A DNA stretch of 64,000 nt from Hyphomonas neptunium ATCC 15444 (lineage in GTDB: Bacteria > Pseudomonadota > Alphaproteobacteria > Caulobacterales > Hyphomonadaceae): the NCBI RefSeq assembly GCF_000013025.1, contig NC_008358.1, forward strand, positions 2,852,001-2,916,000, read 5' to 3'. The stretch's first letter is position 1. Each line of letters starts with the position of its first letter. A model generated the notes under the pieces. It saw only the letters and a program-made list of their open reading frames with translations. It made no database searches and was not told the origin of the DNA. Position numbers and translations under genes: made by a program. Positions 26,697-36,621 of this stretch are shown piece after piece.

Positions 26697-27836
26697 ATGG
26701 CCAACCTTCCTGTTCCGGTTCCGGCCTCAACGCCTGCCGTCAAACCTGCCCAGAGGTGGGAGCTGGCGGCGCAGTGGGCGCAGGGGTGGCGGATTTTGAA
26801 ATGGTCGGTGAGCGCGGTGGTGGTGATCGCGGCGCTGATGGTGATTGGGCAGGGATACCTGTTTTACCGGCTGTTTGATGATGTCCATCCGCTGCTGGGC
26901 TATGCGTATATCCTGCTGCTGACGGCGGGGCTGGCGCTGCTGGTTGTGCGGCCGGTGATGGCGTTTCTGTCGATGCCCGTGGCGGCCAAACCGCCGGATA
27001 TTCTGATTGATCCCAAAGCCCCTGATCCCAAGGCGCTGGTGGCGCGGGTGCGCTATGACATCCGCTATCTGCAGATGCTGGCGGCAAACCCCGAAGTGCA
27101 GGCCGAGCGCGCCGCCATTGAGGAGAGCATCGCCAAGGGCCGGGCTCTGATGGCGCGCGCGGGACGGGCGACGCCGCAGGAGGCGCTGGGGATTTCCTCC
27201 GAGCTGGAGACATTTGAGCGCGCGCATATCGAGGCGCTGCTCGGCCCGCTGGACCGCCGCGTGAACCAGATCATCCATGCCGAGGCCGTCGGCGTGGGCG
27301 TCGCCACAGCGCTTTCGATGAATGGCACGGTGGACGCGTTCATTGTGCTGTGGCGCAATGCCAATCTCATCGCCCGCATCTCGCGCATCTATTTCGGGCG
27401 GCCGCATCTGATGGGCAGCCTGCGCATTCTGCGCGATGTGGCGGCCATCGTGGTCGCCGCCCGCGCGCTGGAGGATGTGACCGATCTGACCGGCGATGTG
27501 GTGGGCAGCCTGCTCGGCCGGATGGGCGGGCTGATTGCCGGGCCGGTGATGGATGGCGGCATCAATGCGATGATGACGCTGAAGCTCGGCTATCTCGCCA
27601 AGCGCCGCTGCCGCAGCTTCAAGGGCTGGACGGCGGGCCAGGCGGCGGCGATTTCCGAGGGCGCGTTGCGCGAAGTGAAGGCCGAATCGGGCTCGGTCAT
27701 CACGGATCTTCTCAAACGCGTCGGCGGGCTCACCACCCACGCCACCCGCGCCACCGAGCGCGTGCTCGCCGGATCGCGCAGCACCTGGGAGCTGATCCGC
27801 AGCTGGTTTGGCGGCGGGCGGCCGGTGGGCAGCTGA
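26697..27836 (+). CDS. DUF697 / YcjF-like inner membrane protein
   Basis: This 379-residue protein has two hydrophobic segments near residues 33-60 and 70-95 (VSAVVVIAALMVIGQGYLF and AYILLLTAGLALLVV). A soluble helical domain follows. The C-terminal half carries the DUF697 signature region, from VGVGVATALSMNGTVDAFIV to the Gly-rich DVVGSLLGRMGGLIAGP. This is the layout of YcjF/TIGR01620 proteins, whose function is not firmly known. GGAGG precedes the ATG at 26697. The usual partner GTPase YcjX is not in the neighbourhood. Confidence 0.78.
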   Translation: MANLPVPVPASTPAVKPAQRWELAAQWAQGWRILKWSVSAVVVIAALMVIGQGYLFYRLFDDVHPLLGYAYILLLTAGLALLVVRPVMAFLSMPVAAKPPDILIDPKAPDPKALVARVRYDIRYLQMLAANPEVQAERAAIEESIAKGRALMARAGRATPQEALGISSELETFERAHIEALLGPLDRRVNQIIHAEAVGVGVATALSMNGTVDAFIVLWRNANLIARISRIYFGRPHLMGSLRILRDVAAIVVAARALEDVTDLTGDVVGSLLGRMGGLIAGPVMDGGINAMMTLKLGYLAKRRCRSFKGWTAGQAAAISEGALREVKAESGSVITDLLKRVGGLTTHATRATERVLAGSRSTWELIRSWFGGGRPVGS

Positions 27837-27935
27837 CGCCATCGTGATCACTGCGTCAGCGGCGCGGATGGACAGCCCTGCCCGGCTCAGTTCAGATGGG
27901 GATGGGTGGGACCAAGGCTGACCGGGTGGGTGCAC

Positions 27936-29000
27936 ATGTGGCTGCGCAGAAGTCTCGTCTATGTCTCATTGTTAGTGATGCTGGCCGTGCTGTGGCTGGG
28001 CGTGGCAATCTTCGTGACGCTGAATGATCGCGGGATACCTGAGCGAAGGGTGGAGGTGGCAGAGCCCCTGCCCGCGGCCGAGGCGCCGCTCAAGCTGATG
28101 ATCTGGAATATCGGCTATTCGGGGCTGGGCGAGGAATCCGATTTCCAGACCGATGGCGGCAAGATGCTGCGCCCGCCGAGCCGCGAGGCGGTGGAGAAAA
28201 ACCTCGCCGGCATTCAGGCCGTGCTGCGCGAAGAGGCGCCGGATATTCTGATGATGCAGGAACTCGCCGCGCCGGGTTTCCTCACTCACACTGTCGATGT
28301 GCTCTCCGGCGTGAAGGACGCCCTGCCGGGTTATGGCATGGTGTTTTCCTCCGACATCCGCACGCGCCTGCTGCCCGGCCCGCTGGGCCTGCGCCATGGG
28401 CTGGGCACGTTTGCGAAGGTGGCGGGGGAGCGCACGAAGCTGGTGCGCCTGACCGAGGAGCCCGAGCCGATCATGGGCTTCATCCAGCGGCGCTATCATG
28501 TGCAGGTGACCGAGCTGGAAGTGTCCGGCGCGCCCTGGGTGATCATCAATGTCCACCTCTCCGCCTTTGATGAGGGCGCGGGCACGCGGATGCAGCAGGT
28601 GCGCGAGGTGCTCGACCTAGCCCAATCCCATTATCAGCAGGGCAAGGCCGTGGTGCTGGGCGGGGATTGGAACATGCGCCTGGCCGCGACCGACTTTGCC
28701 TATCAGAGCGACGAGAGCGCCCTCTTCTGGGTGCATGATTTTCCGCGCGATGCCCTGCGGCCGGGCTGGCAGATTGTCATCGACCCGGCGGTGGCGACCA
28801 CGCGCACCAATGAGCAGCCCTACAAGAGCGGCGTGAACTATACGACGATCATCGACGGGTTCATTGCCTCCCCCAACGTGACGGTGGAGGCGGTGCGCGG
28901 GCTGGATCTCGGCTTTGCGATTACCGATCACCAGCCGGTGGTGGCGACCTTCCGCCTGGCCGGGCCGGAAACAGAAGAGCCCGCTGCGCCGGCTGAGTGA
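27936..29000 (+). CDS. Membrane-anchored endonuclease/exonuclease/phosphatase (EEP) family protein
   Basis: This 354-residue protein has one N-terminal membrane segment (LVYVSLLVMLAVLWLGVAIF) and then an EEP catalytic domain outside or on the membrane. The fold markers are MIWNIGYSG, MMQELAAPG (metal-binding Glu), INVHLSAFD, GGDWNMRL and the final ITDHQPVVATF (catalytic Asp-His). It is probably a phosphodiesterase or phosphatase; a nuclease or lipid-directed activity cannot be told apart. I chose the ATG at 27936; a GTG at 27906 in frame would add ten residues. Confidence 0.82.
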   Translation: MWLRRSLVYVSLLVMLAVLWLGVAIFVTLNDRGIPERRVEVAEPLPAAEAPLKLMIWNIGYSGLGEESDFQTDGGKMLRPPSREAVEKNLAGIQAVLREEAPDILMMQELAAPGFLTHTVDVLSGVKDALPGYGMVFSSDIRTRLLPGPLGLRHGLGTFAKVAGERTKLVRLTEEPEPIMGFIQRRYHVQVTELEVSGAPWVIINVHLSAFDEGAGTRMQQVREVLDLAQSHYQQGKAVVLGGDWNMRLAATDFAYQSDESALFWVHDFPRDALRPGWQIVIDPAVATTRTNEQPYKSGVNYTTIIDGFIASPNVTVEAVRGLDLGFAITDHQPVVATFRLAGPETEEPAAPAE

Positions 29001-29129
29001 ACCTTTCACGGTCGCGGCGTGCAGATTTGCCCGGACGCGCAAGAGACGCGCAAGAATCGGGTCGCAGGTGGCGCGGGCCTCTGGCATCCCCCGCCGCAAC
29101 ACATATGCCAGCTCAAGAGGACGCCCGAC

Positions 29130-29906
29130 ATGCCCACCCAGACCGAGAAACTTGCCCAATTTGCCAGCCTCCATGGCGGCGCCCAGCCTCTCGTGCTGGT
29201 GAACATCTGGGACGCGGGGTCTGCCCGCACAGTGGCCGCTGCGGGCGCCCGCGCGCTGGCGACGGGCAGCGCCTCGGTGGGCGGGGCGCTCGGCTTTGCC
29301 GATGGCGAGGCTGTGCCGCTCGATCTGGTGCTCGATCATGCCGCGCGGATCGTGGCGGCGGTAGACCTTCCCGTCTCGCTCGACTTTGAAGCCGGATATG
29401 CCGCATCGGCAGACGGCGTGGCGGCCAACATCCGCCGCGTTGTGGGCACAGGCGCTGTCGGCATCAACCTTGAGGATGGCTATCCCGCCGGCGATGGCGA
29501 GGGGGTGCGCGCTATCGGAGACGCCACCGCACGCATCGAGGCTGCGCGGGCCGCCGCCGACAGCCTCCTGCCCGGCTTCTGGATCAACGCCCGCACCGAC
29601 ATCTGCCTGCGCGCCAAGGCCGAGGACCACGCCGCCCATATCAATGACGTGATCGCCCGCGGCAAAGCCTATGCCGAGGCGGGCGCCAGCAGCTTCTTTG
29701 TGCCCGGCCTGCGGGATATGGCGCTGATTGCAAAGGTCTGCGCGGCGTGCCCGCTGCCGGTGAATGTGATGGCCGGGCCGGAGGCAGGCGGCTTTGGCGC
29801 GCTGGCAGAGGCGGGCGTGCGCCGTATCAGCTATGGCCCCTTTCCGTGGCGCGCGGCGATGGCAACGCTCACTTCTTTTGCAGAGCGCGCCGCCAAGGCA
29901 GGCTGA
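29130..29906 (+). CDS. Isocitrate lyase / PEP mutase superfamily protein
   Basis: This 258-residue TIM-barrel protein carries superfamily markers: LVNIWDAGSARTV near the N-terminus, SLDFEAGY with metal-binding acidic residues, INLEDGYP, and INARTDICLR. The KKCGH loop of true isocitrate lyase is absent and the position reads ATGSASVGG, typical of the group that includes oxaloacetate decarboxylase-like and carboxyvinyl-phosphonate mutase-like proteins. Substrate unknown. AGAGG precedes the ATG. The glycine riboswitch follows 55 bases after the stop. Confidence 0.83.
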   Translation: MPTQTEKLAQFASLHGGAQPLVLVNIWDAGSARTVAAAGARALATGSASVGGALGFADGEAVPLDLVLDHAARIVAAVDLPVSLDFEAGYAASADGVAANIRRVVGTGAVGINLEDGYPAGDGEGVRAIGDATARIEAARAAADSLLPGFWINARTDICLRAKAEDHAAHINDVIARGKAYAEAGASSFFVPGLRDMALIAKVCAACPLPVNVMAGPEAGGFGALAEAGVRRISYGPFPWRAAMATLTSFAERAAKAG

Positions 29907-29961
29907 CGTGCGGCAGCCCTTGCCGCGCCTCAGAATCCGGGCTAGCTGACCGTCATATATT

Positions 29962-30145
29962 CTCTTCCGGGAGAGAGCGGCATTCGGTAGCCGCCGCCGA
30001 AGGCGCAACCGCCCCGGAAACGCTCAGGCAAAAGGGCCGGAAGAGGATCAACACGCTGGAAAGAGGCTGAAACACGCCTCGCCGAAGGAGCAAGCCTGTC
30101 TTTGACGGGCGGAATCTCTCAGGCGCCCGGACAGCGGGGGCGACG
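29962..30145 (+). promoter_or_regulatory. Tandem glycine riboswitch upstream of the gcv operon
   Basis: Two glycine-aptamer units are recognisable in series. The first has GGGAGAG, GCCGAAGGCGCAACC and AAACGCTCAGGCAAAAGG (about 29969-30036). The second has GCCGAAGGAGCAAGCC and AATCTCTCAGGCGCCCGGAC (about 30080-30132). The conserved cores and the short linker between units match the gcvT-type riboswitch, which switches expression on when glycine is abundant. The downstream 50 bases contain a GC-rich hairpin and the ribosome-binding site of gcvT, a likely expression platform. Confidence 0.93.
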
Positions 30146-30196
30146 GACCAAGGCAGCGCCCTCGCGCGCTGCGCCGTCACTCTATGAAAGGGCGCC

Positions 30197-31351
30197 ATGT
30201 CAGAGGCCTCGACTGAAAACCTGAAGCGCACGCCGCTTTTCGACTCCCACGTCAAAATGGGCGGCAAGCTCGTGGCCTTTGCCGGCTATGAAATGCCGGT
30301 CCAGTTTGAAGGCGTGATGGCCGAACATATCTGGACACGCACGCAGGCGGGCCTGTTTGACGTCTCGCATATGGGCCCGTGCTTCCTCACGCTGGAAGCG
30401 GGCATCGGCGGCGGCGACGCGGCCCATGCCGAGATTTCCGCGCTCGTTGAAACGCTCGTGCCCTCCGACATCACCAGCCTCAAGCCCGGCCAGGCGCGCC
30501 TCACGGTTCTGCTGAACGAGGATGGCGGCATCCTCGATGATCTGATCATCACGCGACCCCTCGGCGAGGATGCGCAGGGCACGCTCTACATCGTCGTCAA
30601 TGGCGCCATGAAGGAACAGGACTGGGCAATCTTCGAGAAAGCGCTGGCCGGCAAGGCCGTGCTGACCCGCGCGGACGACCGCATCCTTTTCGCGCTGCAA
30701 GGCCCCAAGGCCGTCGATGTGATGGCCGACTTTTTCCCCGGCTGCGAAGAGCTGACCTTCATGCAGCACATGCCGTTTGAAGTGAATGGCCAGCGCTGCA
30801 TCGTCTCGCGCTGCGGGTATACCGGCGAGGATGGCTTTGAAGTTCTGATCCCGGCAGAAGCCGGCCTGCCGCTGATCGAAGAGATGTATACGGACGAGCG
30901 CGTGAAACCGATCGGCCTTGGCGCGCGCGACTCGCTGCGCCTGGAAGCCGGGCTTTGCCTTTATGGGCATGATCTTAATCCCGAAATCTCCCCCATCGAG
31001 GCAGACCTTGCCTGGGTCATCCAGAAGCGCCGGCGCGAGGCGGGTAACTTCCCCGGCGCCGAACGCATCCTCCGGGAACTGAAGGATGGCCCGGCGAAAA
31101 AGCGCGTCGGCATCCGCCCGCTGGAGCGCGCCCCGGCCCGCGAAGGCGCTGAAATCCAGATCAATGGCGAGACCATCGGCGTTGTCACCTCCGGCGGCTT
31201 TGGCCCGACTTATGACGCGCCCGTTGCCATGGGCTATGTGGCCGCCGCGCATGCCGCGCCGGGCACGAAGATCGACCTTATCGTCCGCGGAAAGGCCCGG
31301 CCCGCCGAAGTGGCCGCCCTCCCGTTCGTTCCACAAAACTATAAACGCTAG
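30197..31351 (+). CDS. gcvT: Glycine cleavage system T-protein (aminomethyltransferase)
   Basis: This 384-residue protein transfers the methylene group from lipoyl-bound aminomethyl to tetrahydrofolate, releasing ammonia. N-terminal TPLFDSHVKMGGKLVAFAGY and GLFDVSHMG, the central RCGYTGEDGFEVL and the later GLGARDSLRLEAGLCLYGHD are hallmark segments of GcvT. It is the first gene of gcvT-gcvH-gcvPA-gcvPB under the glycine riboswitch. GAAAGGG lies just before the ATG. Confidence 0.96.
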   Translation: MSEASTENLKRTPLFDSHVKMGGKLVAFAGYEMPVQFEGVMAEHIWTRTQAGLFDVSHMGPCFLTLEAGIGGGDAAHAEISALVETLVPSDITSLKPGQARLTVLLNEDGGILDDLIITRPLGEDAQGTLYIVVNGAMKEQDWAIFEKALAGKAVLTRADDRILFALQGPKAVDVMADFFPGCEELTFMQHMPFEVNGQRCIVSRCGYTGEDGFEVLIPAEAGLPLIEEMYTDERVKPIGLGARDSLRLEAGLCLYGHDLNPEISPIEADLAWVIQKRRREAGNFPGAERILRELKDGPAKKRVGIRPLERAPAREGAEIQINGETIGVVTSGGFGPTYDAPVAMGYVAAAHAAPGTKIDLIVRGKARPAEVAALPFVPQNYKR

Positions 31352-31369
31352 ACCTGCAGGGGCACGCAC

Positions 31370-31741
31370 ATGACCACCTACTACACCAAAGATCATGAAT
31401 GGGTTCGCGTCGAAGGCGACACCGGCACTGTGGGCATCACCTCCTACGCCGCCGGACAGCTCGGCGATGTTGTCTATGTTGAGCTTCCTGAAGCCGGCGC
31501 GAGCCTTGCCAAGGGCGACGGCTTTGCCGTTGTCGAAAGCGTGAAAGCTGCTTCGGACGTGTATGCGCCAATTTCCGGCGCCGTTCTGGAATCCAATACC
31601 GGTCTTGCCGACGCGCCTGAAAAGGTCAGCGAAGCGGCCGAGAGCGATGCCTGGTTCGTCCGCGTCAAGATTTCGGACACTGCCGAGCTTGAAGGCCTGA
31701 TGGATCTGGCCGCCTACACTGAATATTGCGAAGGGCTCTGA
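31370..31741 (+). CDS. gcvH: Glycine cleavage system H-protein
   Basis: This 123-residue lipoyl carrier protein shuttles the aminomethyl group between P and T proteins. The lipoylated lysine is in [14 protein letters not shown] near residue 63. N-terminal [13 protein letters not shown] is typical. It follows gcvT by 18 bases and precedes gcvPA by four, so the genes form a tight operon. Confidence 0.97.
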
Positions 31742-31745
31742 TTAC

Positions 31746-33089
31746 ATGCGCTATCTGCCGCTCACGCCTGAGGACCGCGCCAACATGCTGGCGACCATCG
31801 GCGCGAAATCCGTCGATGATTTTTACACAGACGTTCCAGACGCCGCCCGCCTGAAGGGCAAGATTGCCGGCCTGCCCGACCATCAGGGCGAACTGGCCGT
31901 CGAGCGGCACCTGACGAAGCTCGCGGCGAAGAACCGCTCGGCCTCCTCCGGGCCGTTCTTCGTCGGCGCGGGCGCCTACAAGCATCATGTGCCCGCCACG
32001 GTGGACATGATTATCCAGCGTTCGGAATTCCTGACGACCTACACGCCCTACCAGCCCGAAATCGCACAGGGCACGTTGCAGACGCTGTTTGAATTCCAGA
32101 CACAGGTGGCCAGCCTCACCGCAATGGATGTGGCCAACGCCTCGATGTATGACGGCTCCACCTCCTGCGCCGAGGCCGCCGTGATGGCCGCCCGCGTCAC
32201 CCGCCGCAAGAAGATCATCCTCTCGGGCGGCCTGCACCCGCATTATGCCGCTGCTACCCGCCTGCTGGCCGAGGCGCAGGGCCTGACGGTGGTTCAGCTG
32301 CCCGTCGCCATTGATGGCGAGGGAGAGCTGGCAAAGGCCGTGGACGGAGAAACTGCCTGCGTCATCGGCCAGAGCCCGAACGTCTTCGGCACGGTGACCG
32401 ATCTCTCTGCCGTGGCGGACGCCGCCCATGGCAAAGGCGCGCTGCTCGTCTCGGTGTTCACCGAAGCCGTCAGCCTCGGCCTCGTCACCCCGCCCGGCGA
32501 AATGGGCGCAGACATCGCTGCGGGCGAAGGCCAGTCGATTGGCAATGGCCTCAATTTCGGCGGGCCATATGTGGGTCTCTTCTCCTGCCGCGAAAAGCTC
32601 GTGCGCCAGATGCCCGGCCGCCTCTGCGGCGAAACGGTGGACGCCGATGGCAAGCGCGGTTTCGTGCTGACGCTCTCGACCCGCGAGCAGCATATCCGCC
32701 GCGACAAGGCGACTTCCAACATCTGCACAAACTCCGGCCTCTGCGCCCTCGCCTTCACGTCCCACATGACGCTGCTGGGCGGGAAGGGTCTGAAACAGCT
32801 CGCTGAGCTCAACCATGAAGCGGCCATTGAACTCGCCGATGCGCTCGGCGCCGTGAAAGGCGTCGAAATCCTCACCCCGCGCTTCTTCAACGAGTTCGCC
32901 ATCCGCACACCGATGGACGCCGAAGCCGTCCTCGCGATGCTGGACGAAGCCGGCGTGGTCGGCGGCGTGCGCGCCTCGCGCCTCTTCCCCGGCGACCATC
33001 TGGGCGACGTGATCCTCGTCGCGGCGACCGAATGCACGACGGCAGATGATATTGCTGCCTACACCGACGCTCTGAAGGAGATCATCTGA
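31746..33089 (+). CDS. gcvPA: Glycine dehydrogenase (decarboxylating) subunit 1
   Basis: This 447-residue protein is the N-terminal half of the two-subunit P-protein, which decarboxylates glycine with PLP. It starts [19 protein letters not shown] and contains [36 protein letters not shown] and [27 protein letters not shown] (quoted in part), all characteristic of GcvPA. It lacks the PLP lysine, as expected, because that residue lies in subunit 2. Its stop overlaps the gcvPB start by one base (TGATG). Confidence 0.95.
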
Positions 33090-34660
33090 TGTCCATGAAC
33101 TCCACCGGCCGCCCCACGGCGCCCACCTCCGTCTCCGCCGCCGCCATCGAGACCATTTCCGGCTCGCGCGGGCTTCTTCAGCATGAAGATCTTCTCTTCG
33201 AGATCGGCACGCCTGAGACCACCGGCGTTGACCTGCCCAAACCCAAGGGCCTGAAAAGCCGTCTCGGCGGCGTGGCCCGCAAGGTGGATACCGGCCTTGC
33301 CGGCCTCTCCGAGCCTCAGGCCGTGCGCCACTATATGCGCCTCTCCCAGAAGAATTATGCCATCGATCTTGGCCTCTTCCCGCTGGGCAGCTGCACGATG
33401 AAACACAATCCGCGCCTCAACGAAAAGATGGCGCGCCTGCCCGGCTTTGGCGACATTCACCCCCTCCAGCCACAGGCGACCGTTCAGGGCGCGCTGCAGC
33501 TGATTGATGAACTCGCCACCTGGCTGAAAACGCTGACCAATATGCCGTCCGTTGCCATGAGCCCGAAAGCGGGCGCCCATGGCGAGCTTTGCGGCCTGCT
33601 GGCCATCCGCCAGGCGCTGATCGCGCGCGGCGAGGGCGATGTGCGCAAGCGGATGCTGGTGCCAGAGTCCGCCCACGGAACAAACCCTGCGACCGCCGCC
33701 CAGTGTGGCTTCACGGTGGACGAGATCAAGGCCAACAAGCGTGGCCGCGTGGATATGGCAGACCTTAAAGCGAAGCTGGAAAAGTCCGAGGATGTTGCCG
33801 GCATCATGCTGACCAACCCGAATACCTGCGGCCTCTTCGAAACAGACATCCGCGAGATCGCCGACCTGATCCACAAGGCTGGCGGCTATTTCTATTGCGA
33901 CGGGGCAAACTTCAACGCCATCGTCGGCCGCGTGCGCCCCGGCGACCTTGGCGTCGATGCGATGCACATCAACCTGCACAAGACCTTCTCCACGCCTCAT
34001 GGCGGCGGCGGGCCGGGCTCTGGCCCCACGGTGTTCTCTGACGCACTGGCGCCTTATGTGCCCGTGCCGTTCGTGACCAAGGATGATGATGGCATCTACC
34101 GTCTCGTCGAACAGGTGGACGGGGAAGCCAGCGAGAGCTTTGGCCGCATGGTCGCCTTCCATGGCCAGATGGGCATGTTCGTGCGCGCCCTTGCCTATAT
34201 CCTGAGCCATGGCGCCGACGGCCTGAAACAGGCGGCCGAAGACGCCGTCCTCAACGCCAACTACATCCAGGCCCGCCTCAAACACGTCATGAGCCCCGCC
34301 TTTGACGGCTATTGCATGCACGAGGCGCTCTTCTCCGACGCCTTCACCGCAGACGGCATCGAAACCATCGACATCGCCAAAGCCCTCATCGATGAAGGCT
34401 ATCATCCGATGACGATGTATTTCCCGCTGGTGGTGCATGGCGCGATGCTGATCGAGCCGACGGAGACCGAGTCCAAGGCCGAACTTGACCGGTTCTGCGA
34501 CGCGCTGGAATCCATCGCCCGCCGCGCCGCGCAGGGCGACGACACGCTGAAAGGCGCGCCCTACCTCGCCCCGATGCGCCGCCTGGACGAGACCCGCGCC
34601 GCGCGCAAGCCGGTGCTGAAATGGACCGCTGAAGACACCAGCAAGGTGGCCGCCGAATAG
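33089..34660 (+). CDS. gcvPB: Glycine dehydrogenase (decarboxylating) subunit 2
   Basis: This 523-residue protein is the PLP-binding half of the split P-protein. The cofactor lysine is in HINLHKTFSTPHGGGGPGSG. Other markers are PLGSCTMKHNPRLNEKMARL and PESAHGTNPATAAQCGF. The start codon overlaps the gcvPA stop, indicating coupled translation for a 1:1 subunit ratio. It ends the glycine cleavage operon; the L-protein gene is not in this window and is probably shared with a 2-oxoacid dehydrogenase complex elsewhere. Confidence 0.95.
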   Translation: MSMNSTGRPTAPTSVSAAAIETISGSRGLLQHEDLLFEIGTPETTGVDLPKPKGLKSRLGGVARKVDTGLAGLSEPQAVRHYMRLSQKNYAIDLGLFPLGSCTMKHNPRLNEKMARLPGFGDIHPLQPQATVQGALQLIDELATWLKTLTNMPSVAMSPKAGAHGELCGLLAIRQALIARGEGDVRKRMLVPESAHGTNPATAAQCGFTVDEIKANKRGRVDMADLKAKLEKSEDVAGIMLTNPNTCGLFETDIREIADLIHKAGGYFYCDGANFNAIVGRVRPGDLGVDAMHINLHKTFSTPHGGGGPGSGPTVFSDALAPYVPVPFVTKDDDGIYRLVEQVDGEASESFGRMVAFHGQMGMFVRALAYILSHGADGLKQAAEDAVLNANYIQARLKHVMSPAFDGYCMHEALFSDAFTADGIETIDIAKALIDEGYHPMTMYFPLVVHGAMLIEPTETESKAELDRFCDALESIARRAAQGDDTLKGAPYLAPMRRLDETRAARKPVLKWTAEDTSKVAAE

Positions 34661-34680
34661 GCAGCACCTTCTGGCCTCAC

Positions 34681-36045
34681 TCAGACTTCACGAGCACGGC
34701 GGCTGTCAGGAAACAGCCGCCGTCTCACAATCCGGAACAGGGTAAGCGCCGGACGCTCGACCAGCATGTAGCCGGTCCAGCCCGCCATCAGCGCGCCGAG
34801 GAAGACCGCCACAATGTAGAGAAGGTCGTCCGCAATGCCGGGGCTGCCGAGAACGAAAGGCGCGGCCCAGTCGCCCGCCCCCGCCAGCCATCGCTGCGCG
34901 AAGATCACTCCGCCGATGGCAAAGATGTGCCCCAGATAGATGGAGTAGGACCAGTCGCCGATATGCACGCCGCCTGTGTAGAGCGCCTCCAGCGGCCGGC
35001 GCAGGCGGTACATCAGCCCCGGCGCGCGTTGCCCGCCCAGCCAGCCGAGCCCCAGCACGCCCGCAGCTGCCACCAGCCCGGCAGCCACCGCCACCAGCGT
35101 TGCCCCGCCGCGCAGCGACGCCGCGCTGGCCGGTGAAAGCCCGTGCATCTGGAAGACCGCCGCACACACGATCACCGCCGCCGCCACCGGCACCAGCCAG
35201 ATCAGCCGCCCGTGATGTTCCAGCCCCGCAATGCCGTAGATCAGCAGAGCGCCGGGTATGCCAAAGGCCAGCACCCGGCCCCATTGATAGGCATAGGGCG
35301 TCAGCTCTCCCTGCAGGCAGAGATTTGCCGTGAACCAAAGCGCCGCCCCAAGCGTTATGAACCCAGACCGGGCGACAAAACCCGAACTGACCATCAGGCC
35401 GATCATGGCCCCGAAGATGAATTCCATCGTCAGGGGGTGGAGCGCCAGCGTGAGCAGGTCGACCGCGTAGGGCTGAGACAGGCCGGCGAGCGACGCGCCC
35501 ACGATCACGATGCCCCATGCCAGCAGCGCAAAGGGCAAGGCCGCGCGCGGCAGCAGAAGCAGCCCGGCAAAGACGAGGTAGAAATACATCTCGTGCATCA
35601 GCGTCCAGCCAAGGCTGAGCACCGGCAGGTCTATCTGGGGCACGAGGAAAAAGGATTTGAGCAGGAACAGATGTCCGCTGCCATCCTGGATCGCGGCGCG
35701 CCAGGCCGGATCGTTCGCATCCGGAACATGAAGGAAAATATAGTAAGCCGCCGCCAGACCCGCCGCCGCCCACCAGAGCGGATAGATGCGTGTTACCCGT
35801 GAGAACAGGAACTCGCCCACCCCGGCCATACCCGGCCCGGCGCGCCGGGTAACCCAGACCATGATGAATCCGGAGATAACAAAAAACAGGTCCACCCCGG
35901 CATATCCGCTCGCAAATATGCCGCCCAGCAGGGCAGATGCGGAATTTTCAGGGCCGGCAGTGAGGAGCTGTAAACCCCAGGCGTGATAGAACACGACGAG
36001 CAGAGCCGCGATGCCGCGCAGAAGCTGGATAGACTGAAGCTTCAT
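34681..36045 (-). CDS. Acyltransferase 3 (OafA/YrhL-like) integral membrane protein
   Basis: This 454-residue protein has about ten or more hydrophobic segments. The opening signature IQLLRGIAALLVVFYHAWG has the conserved Arg and His of the acyltransferase-3 family, and FFVISGFIMVWV follows. Such proteins O-acylate cell-surface or secreted glycans. No polysaccharide gene cluster adjoins, so the acceptor is unknown. I chose the ATG at 36045; a TTG at 36060 would add five residues. It converges on gcvPB. Confidence 0.85.
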   Translation of the reverse strand: MKLQSIQLLRGIAALLVVFYHAWGLQLLTAGPENSASALLGGIFASGYAGVDLFFVISGFIMVWVTRRAGPGMAGVGEFLFSRVTRIYPLWWAAAGLAAAYYIFLHVPDANDPAWRAAIQDGSGHLFLLKSFFLVPQIDLPVLSLGWTLMHEMYFYLVFAGLLLLPRAALPFALLAWGIVIVGASLAGLSQPYAVDLLTLALHPLTMEFIFGAMIGLMVSSGFVARSGFITLGAALWFTANLCLQGELTPYAYQWGRVLAFGIPGALLIYGIAGLEHHGRLIWLVPVAAAVIVCAAVFQMHGLSPASAASLRGGATLVAVAAGLVAAAGVLGLGWLGGQRAPGLMYRLRRPLEALYTGGVHIGDWSYSIYLGHIFAIGGVIFAQRWLAGAGDWAAPFVLGSPGIADDLLYIVAVFLGALMAGWTGYMLVERPALTLFRIVRRRLFPDSRRAREV

Positions 36046-36184
36046 GTCCGGCGGGGCCAACTCTCTGTGCGTTCAAGGCTGAAATTATCGAAGGTGTAGC
36101 AATGAGGTCACGCCCTTGCCAGACTTTCGACACATCTGATGCGTTACTCTGGTATCCAACAACTCCAAACCTATGTTGATCGCC

Positions 36185-36526
36185 ATGACCCACGAAACAG
36201 CGCCCCTCCTCAGCCAACCGGTATATCTGCCGCCCAAGCCCATCCATGTCCTGCGCAACGGTGTGAACGTTGCTGCGCGTCAGGTGCTTGCGGTTTCCGG
36301 TCTGGGCATGATCGCGCTGGCCATCCCGGTGGGGGTCGCCACGCCGTTCATTCCGGTGGGTCTGCCGATGGCGATCGTCGGCGTCGTGCTGCTCGGCCGG
36401 AACGCCGTCTGGGGCCGCCGCTGGATGGAAGGCGTGATGGCTCGCCATCCGCGCCTGGAACGCATGGCGCCCAACTGGCTGATGCGCAGCGTGTTCGGTC
36501 GCGAAAAGCGGGTTGTGTCAGAATAA
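36185..36526 (+). CDS. Small hypothetical membrane protein
   Basis: This 113-residue protein has a hydrophobic stretch at about residues 34-65 (LAVSGLGMIALAIPVGVATP and then FIPVGLPMAIVGVVLLG). It probably forms a re-entrant or two-pass hairpin and is followed by a basic, Trp-rich tail (WGRRWMEGVMARHPRLERM). The pattern recalls the PGPGW family of small transmembrane proteins, but the diagnostic motif is not present. An in-frame ATG at 36173 is also possible. Function unknown. Confidence 0.6.
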   Translation: MTHETAPLLSQPVYLPPKPIHVLRNGVNVAARQVLAVSGLGMIALAIPVGVATPFIPVGLPMAIVGVVLLGRNAVWGRRWMEGVMARHPRLERMAPNWLMRSVFGREKRVVSE

Positions 36527-36621
36527 TCTGCATCCGGGCCAAACCTGCCCTCAAGACCTTGCAAGCCTGAGCAAACTTTGCCCTCATAGGGGCTAGGGAT
36601 TAGCTGACTTGCGGGGCATTC

